Shown piece by piece: positions 38,076-42,492 of a stretch of 42,492 nt of DNA. The DNA comes from Spirochaetota bacterium (GTDB taxonomy: Bacteria > Spirochaetota > Spirochaetia > SZUA-6 > Fen-1364). Within the stretch, counting starts at the first letter, position 1. Each line of letters starts with the position of its first letter. The stretch spans positions 1-42,492 of the forward strand of contig JAPLSM010000190.1 in assembly GCA_026398635.1 (NCBI GenBank), in the 5' to 3' direction. The notes beneath the pieces are model-generated. The model saw only the letters and a list, made by a program, of their open reading frames with translations. It was not told the origin of the DNA and searched no databases. A program made the position numbers and the translations under genes.

Positions 38076-38525
38076 TCAGAAGGTCTTCTCCGTGTCGACG
38101 AGGATGGTCACGGGCCCCTCGTTCACGTAGGTCACCTCCATCCGTGCGGCGAACTCGCCGCCGGCGACCGTGACACCCTCTGCGGCGATTCCGTGCATGA
38201 CTGCCTCGTAGAGCTCGCGCGCGGTCTCTGGCTCGGCCGCGGCGGTGTAGGACGGCCGCCGGCCCCCCCGCACGTCCCCGTACAGCGTGAACTGCGGCAC
38301 CACGAGCACCGAGCCGCCGGTGTCCTTCACCGACCGGTTCATCTTGCCCGCCTCGTCGGGGAAGATCCTCAGGTTCACGACCTTGTCGACGACGGCCGGG
38401 ACCGTGGCGGCCGTGTCCACCCGGCCCACGCCGAGGTACACGAGGAGCCCGTGGTGGATGTTTCCGACGGTCCTGCCCGCGACGTCGACCGAGCAGTCCC
38501 GGACCCGCTGTACGACGGCCCGCAC
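38076..38525 (-). CDS. dtd: D-aminoacyl-tRNA deacylase
   Basis: MRAVVQRVRDCSVDVAG; PQFTLYGDVRGGRRPSY; NEGPVTILVDTEKTF. Confidence 0.95.
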   Translation of the reverse strand: MRAVVQRVRDCSVDVAGRTVGNIHHGLLVYLGVGRVDTAATVPAVVDKVVNLRIFPDEAGKMNRSVKDTGGSVLVVPQFTLYGDVRGGRRPSYTAAAEPETARELYEAVMHGIAAEGVTVAGGEFAARMEVTYVNEGPVTILVDTEKTF

Positions 38526-38534
38526 GGAGAGCCC

Positions 38535-39605
38535 CTACGGCACCAGCCGGTGCAGCGAGACGCCCGCGAGCATCATGCGGCCTTTGTCGGCGACGACCCG
38601 GCCGAGCACCTCGAGACCGACGCCGTCCTCGAGGTCCGCTGCGAAGTCGAGGGTCACGGACACCGTACCCGCGAGCTCGCGCTCTGACTCGTACCCGACG
38701 AGCAGGTCGAACGTGATGGTCTCGCCGCCCAGGGAGAGGTTTGCGACTTTCCCTTTCCAGACGACGTGGCACCCGTCGTAGAGCTCCGGCTTGGCGGCAA
38801 CGTCTCCATACGGGTAGGGATCCTTGAACGTTGCGAAGTTCGGCGGCCTGAGGAAGCTTTTCAGCGCGAGGGCGCGATCCTTCACCGCGGCCGACGCGTT
38901 CGAGAGCAGGATCCGGTTGATCTCGAGGCAGGCGGGGTTGTCCCGGTAGTCGAGCAGGAAGTCCTTGGCTCGCTTGAAGGCGCGCTCGACCTCGCGCTCG
39001 CTGAGGGTGTAGACCGCGGCCGCATTCGTATCGACCCGCATCCCGCCGCCGGAAGGCAGGAAAATGCCCGACACCCCGGGCCGGGTCTGTGCCTGGGGCC
39101 GCAGGTGCCTCCAGGCGAGCGATCCGCCGAAGATGAGCACTGCACCTCCCAGCGCGACCGCAAGCAGGATTGGCCACAACGGCCGGCCGGGCAGGCGCGG
39201 GTAGAGCTGCGGGAGCTTCCCGGAATCGACGAAAGCCTGGAGCTCCTCACGGGGCAGGCCTCGGCGGAGGAGGTTCATGCCCCTGAGCGCCACGGGGTTG
39301 CGGGGATCCTCTTCGAGCGCTTCGAGCCAGAGTTTCAGCGCCTGCTCGGTCTCCGCGCGCTTGAAGTGGACGGCTGCCAGCCCCAGCAGTGCGGTGACCG
39401 ACCCCGGCTTCAGCTGCCGGGCCCGTCCGAGGTACGAGGTCGCGCCGCCGAGATCGCCGCTGTGGAGGCAGGCGGTGCCCAGCATGAGGAAGTAATCGGC
39501 GCTCTCGCGGAAGCGAAACACTTCGGGCTCGAGCAGCCGGATGACCTCGGGGAACCTGCGCGCCCGGAACAGCTTCCGGGCGTCGCCGAGGTTCCTGGCA
39601 GGCAT
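38535..39605 (-). CDS. TPR protein with a single internal TM segment
   Basis: N-terminal TPRs (ADYFLMLGTACLHSGDLGGATSYLGRA), TM LWPILLAVALGGAVLIFGGSLAW, then unassigned C-terminal domain. Confidence 0.8.
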   Translation of the reverse strand: MPARNLGDARKLFRARRFPEVIRLLEPEVFRFRESADYFLMLGTACLHSGDLGGATSYLGRARQLKPGSVTALLGLAAVHFKRAETEQALKLWLEALEEDPRNPVALRGMNLLRRGLPREELQAFVDSGKLPQLYPRLPGRPLWPILLAVALGGAVLIFGGSLAWRHLRPQAQTRPGVSGIFLPSGGGMRVDTNAAAVYTLSEREVERAFKRAKDFLLDYRDNPACLEINRILLSNASAAVKDRALALKSFLRPPNFATFKDPYPYGDVAAKPELYDGCHVVWKGKVANLSLGGETITFDLLVGYESERELAGTVSVTLDFAADLEDGVGLEVLGRVVADKGRMMLAGVSLHRLVP

Positions 39606-39616
39606 GCCGCGGCCCC

Positions 39617-40759
39617 CTACTCGCGGCCCGTGCCGTAGAGCGCCGCGCGCTCCTTCAGGGCCGCGAGGGACTGTTCCAGGGCTGCGAGTTCCTCCGCGGT
39701 GACAGCCGAACCAGTGGCGAGACGACGGTCGATCTCCTGCAGCAGCTCATTGATCGCAGTCAGGTCGCTGCGGGCGGCCGCAATGGGATCGGGGGCCGGC
39801 GCCGTCACGGCAGGTGTGGGTTCCACGGTCGTCTCGGGCGCCGTCACCTCGAGCGTCGTTTCGATCGCGGTCGCTTCGACCGCGGGTGTTTCCGCCGCCG
39901 CGACCGTGGCCGCGGCCGTCTGCAGCGTCAATCCCGAAGGCGACGCTCTGCCCAGCGCGAGCGTGATGGTCAGGCTCTCGCCCCGGGGGATGGGCCGGGA
40001 GTCATAGTACTGTCCGACGGCCGAGTCGTTCATAGAGTAGGGTGCCTGGCTGAAGGTCCGGGCCGTTGAGGTCGTGTAGCTCCAGGCCGAGTCGCTGAGC
40101 CGCTTCCAGTTGGCGAAGACCACCCGATCGGGCACCGTGACGCCCTCGCCAGACAGCATGCATTGAAACCCGAAGCCTTCCGCATTGTCCGCAAGCGGCG
40201 AGACCCAGTACGCGGGCCTCTCGTCTTTCGTAACCGTGAGCTCCCGGGTGAGGCCGGCGACCGTGTCCGTACGGAAGTGCACCGAGGATGCCTCGCCCAG
40301 CCACGTGTCGAACAGGTACCGCACGGCGACCGACAGGGCCTGCTCCGAGACGTTCGCGACCTGCAGGTCTACGCGCACACCGCTCGCAACATCAGACCCC
40401 GGAACTCCAATGAAGGAGAAGGTTTCAGTCACCACGAGCTGCTTCGACGCCCAGGAGAAACGAGCGCCCGTCGCGGTCTTCTCGACGACCTCCAGGAAGT
40501 CGGAGCTCTCGCCGAGCCGGATGACCCGGTCGGACACGAGGAGGCTCACCATGCTGGATCGCGGATCCTGCGCAACCAGGAGGGGTGTGTATGATGCGCC
40601 CGAGGCCTGGGTGAGACCTGCGAGGCTGAACCGGCCGATGCCCTCGTGGAGCGTCAGCTTCACCAGCCCGTTCGTGACTTCCAGGGCCCCGAGTGGGACC
40701 GCGATCGCCACGAGTGCGGCGAGGAGGAAGGAGGGGATGACGATGCGGCGTGCCTTCAT
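39617..40759 (-). CDS. Secreted protein: beta-rich domain, Thr/Ala/Pro linker, C-terminal coiled coil
   Basis: Signal peptide MKARRIVIPSFLLAALVAIAVPLGALE; linker AAAETPAVEATAIETTLEVTAPETTVEPTPAVTAPAPD. Confidence 0.75.
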   Translation of the reverse strand: MKARRIVIPSFLLAALVAIAVPLGALEVTNGLVKLTLHEGIGRFSLAGLTQASGASYTPLLVAQDPRSSMVSLLVSDRVIRLGESSDFLEVVEKTATGARFSWASKQLVVTETFSFIGVPGSDVASGVRVDLQVANVSEQALSVAVRYLFDTWLGEASSVHFRTDTVAGLTRELTVTKDERPAYWVSPLADNAEGFGFQCMLSGEGVTVPDRVVFANWKRLSDSAWSYTTSTARTFSQAPYSMNDSAVGQYYDSRPIPRGESLTITLALGRASPSGLTLQTAAATVAAAETPAVEATAIETTLEVTAPETTVEPTPAVTAPAPDPIAAARSDLTAINELLQEIDRRLATGSAVTAEELAALEQSLAALKERAALYGTGRE

Positions 40760-41763
40760 GGCTGCGCCCCCTTCCCTTCCAGCCAGTCGAGGAGCAGCTC
40801 CTTCAGCGTCAGCGCCTCCGCCTTCGCCGCTAGCAGGCGTTCGGTCTCCGCGGTGCCGGCTGCCGAAGCCGCGGCGGCGGTCATCATCGCCTCAGTGAGG
40901 GCCTCGTTCGCGACTGCGAGCTGCCCCTCGAGCTCGCTGATCCGAGCGGCGAGCGCGGAGGCTTCCGCGTTCTTCTTCTCGAGCTCGGCCCGCAGTTCGG
41001 CGAGGGCCTTGTCGGACGCCGCCGTGGATGCGGCCGCCGTCGCGCCCGTGGCGCCGGCGCCTCCGCCGGCGAGCCGCTTCTGCAGGGCCTCGATGAGCTG
41101 GTCGGAGGATTCCTGCCGGCGCTGGTACTCCTCGATCGTGCGCAGGAACTCCTCGTGGCTCCACTTCAGCAGCCGTGACAGCTCCTGCTCGCGCTGCTTA
41201 AGCCCGATCAGCGACGCCTTGTACTGGGCTGCCTCGACCTTCGCGCTCATCGGGTATTCCCGGATGACCTTCTGGTAGAGGACGGACGCCTCCTCGAGCC
41301 GGCCAAGCCCGTAGAGGCTCTCCGCCGACCAGAACCAGGCGTTCGCGGCGAATGGCGACGCGGGGTAAGCCGCGAGGAACGACTGGAACACCCGGATGGC
41401 GGCCTCGAAGTCCTCCTGCTGGTTGAGCACCCTGCCCTGCAGGTAGACGGCTTCCGCGCGGTCGGCGGCCTTCGGCCAGTTCGCGAGGTAGAACTCGAGG
41501 TTGCGGGCCGCGTCGTCGAGACGCCCTGCGGCGAGGAGCGTCTTGGCGAGCCAGAAGTACGCGGCGGGTTTCTGGGGGTCGTCGGCCTGCGAAAGCACGA
41601 TGCCGCGAAAGGAGATGAGAGCCTGGTCGTACTGGCCGGCCTGGAAGTGCTCGATGCCCCCCGCGAGTGCGCCAGACGGCTGTGCCGTCTGGGCGGCGAG
41701 CGGTCCGGCGAGAGCCGCTGCCAGCGCGAGTGCGAGCAGGAATTGCACACGCCTCATGAGCAC
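40756..41763 (-). CDS. Secreted TPR (YbgF/CpoB-like) protein with coiled-coil C-terminus
   Basis: Signal peptide; HFQAGQYDQALISFRGIVLSQADDPQKPAAYFWLAKTLLAAGRLDDAARNLEFYL; C-terminal coiled coil. Confidence 0.8.
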   Translation of the reverse strand: MLMRRVQFLLALALAAALAGPLAAQTAQPSGALAGGIEHFQAGQYDQALISFRGIVLSQADDPQKPAAYFWLAKTLLAAGRLDDAARNLEFYLANWPKAADRAEAVYLQGRVLNQQEDFEAAIRVFQSFLAAYPASPFAANAWFWSAESLYGLGRLEEASVLYQKVIREYPMSAKVEAAQYKASLIGLKQREQELSRLLKWSHEEFLRTIEEYQRRQESSDQLIEALQKRLAGGGAGATGATAAASTAASDKALAELRAELEKKNAEASALAARISELEGQLAVANEALTEAMMTAAAASAAGTAETERLLAAKAEALTLKELLLDWLEGKGAQP

Positions 41764-41772
41764 TCTCCCCCC

Positions 41773-42450
41773 TTACTCACGCGCAGCATGGTACCATTCT
41801 CCGCGGAGGAATGCCACCTCCCGGGCCGGGTCCGGCGCCTCGAATACCGCCGAACCGGCTACAATGACATCGGCGCCCGCCTCGACCGCCGACCGCGCGG
41901 TGTCGCGGTTGATACCGCCGTCGACTTCGATCAGGAAGTCGAGCTTCCGCCCGGCCCTCATCCGGGCCAGGGTCTCGACCTTGCGCAGCGTCCGGGGAAT
42001 GAGCTGCTGTCCACCGAATCCGGGATTAACGGTCATGACGAGCACCAGGTCCACGTCGTCGAGGACCTCGGACAGCGCCTCGGCCGGGGTGGCAGGGACG
42101 ATCGAGATGCCCGGTCGCCTCCCGTGCTGCCGGATCGCAGCGAGCGAGCGCTGCGCGTGGACCGCAGCCTCGAGGTGTATCGTGAGCCAGTCGGCGCCTG
42201 CGTCGATGAAGCGGTCGATCCAGAGATCGGGGCGTTCGACCATCAGATGCACGTCGAACGGCAGCGTGGTCACCGGGCGGAGGTCCGCCACCGCCTTGGG
42301 GCCGAAGGTGAGGTTCGGGACGAAGTGCCCGTCCATGACGTCGAGGTGCACGAAATCCCCGCCCATCTCCGCCACGGCCCGGGTGGCGCGGGAGAGTTCG
42401 CCGAAGTCGGCCGAGAGGATCGAGGGAGCGATGAGGACGCGTCGCGGCAT
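41773..42450 (-). CDS. rpe: Ribulose-phosphate 3-epimerase
   Basis: IAPSILSADFGELSRATRAVAEMGGDFVHLDVMDGHFVPNLTFGPKAV; VMTVNPGFGGQQ; EVDGGINRDTA. Confidence 0.97.
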   Translation of the reverse strand: MPRRVLIAPSILSADFGELSRATRAVAEMGGDFVHLDVMDGHFVPNLTFGPKAVADLRPVTTLPFDVHLMVERPDLWIDRFIDAGADWLTIHLEAAVHAQRSLAAIRQHGRRPGISIVPATPAEALSEVLDDVDLVLVMTVNPGFGGQQLIPRTLRKVETLARMRAGRKLDFLIEVDGGINRDTARSAVEAGADVIVAGSAVFEAPDPAREVAFLRGEWYHAARE

Positions 42451-42492
42451 CGCCTCATCATAGCCCGGGCAGGCGGGGGTGATGCAAGATGC

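Noticed and set aside
38262-38268. C7 tract in dtd as a phase-variation site
   Set aside because: Housekeeping gene, and 7-nt G/C runs recur here from base composition alone.
38035-39177. N-terminal extension of the 639-aa ORF carrying the MutY-like domain
   Set aside because: The extension runs in another frame through dtd and the TPR gene on the same strand and is Arg/Gly/Pro-rich nonsense; the real start is near or after the dtd stop.

Overview
This 42.5-kb, GC-rich, densely packed chromosomal window has a gene content and order that suggest a spirochaete (inferred from gene content only; no rRNA is present). I found no tRNA, rRNA, CRISPR array or transposase. On the + strand, in order: the 3' part of a PEP/pyruvate phosphate dikinase, a methyl-accepting chemotaxis protein, a purB-purA-guaA purine block, a small HTH plus Cys4 zinc-finger protein, two lipoproteins, a complete V-type (Na+-signature) ATPase operon (H/NtpF-like, I, K, E, C, F, A, B, D) with an uncharacterised 115-aa ORF appended, ispG, and a TPR protein. 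On the - strand (higher to lower coordinates): recA, a single ORF joining folK and scpA, scpB, rluB-like, cmk, rpsA, a GAF/sigma-54 activator, a TPR-like membrane protein, a CHASE2 adenylate cyclase, a lipoprotein and a small membrane protein. The right end carries a HEAT-like secreted protein, a divergent prs, an Fe-S-less MutY-like glycosylase, dtd, a three-gene TPR/secreted cluster and rpe. The observations I consider most worth follow-up are: (1) the FolK-ScpA fusion, whose linker carries a promoter-like TTTACT-N17-TATACT and an internal ATG; (2) the small HTH + zinc-finger protein; (3) the MutY-family enzyme lacking all Fe-S cysteines; (4) the 115-aa ORF at the end of the V-ATPase operon; (5) U-tract-less hairpins at gene ends; and (6) a C8 tract in a lipoprotein gene. 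I did not see an obvious defence system or mobile system.
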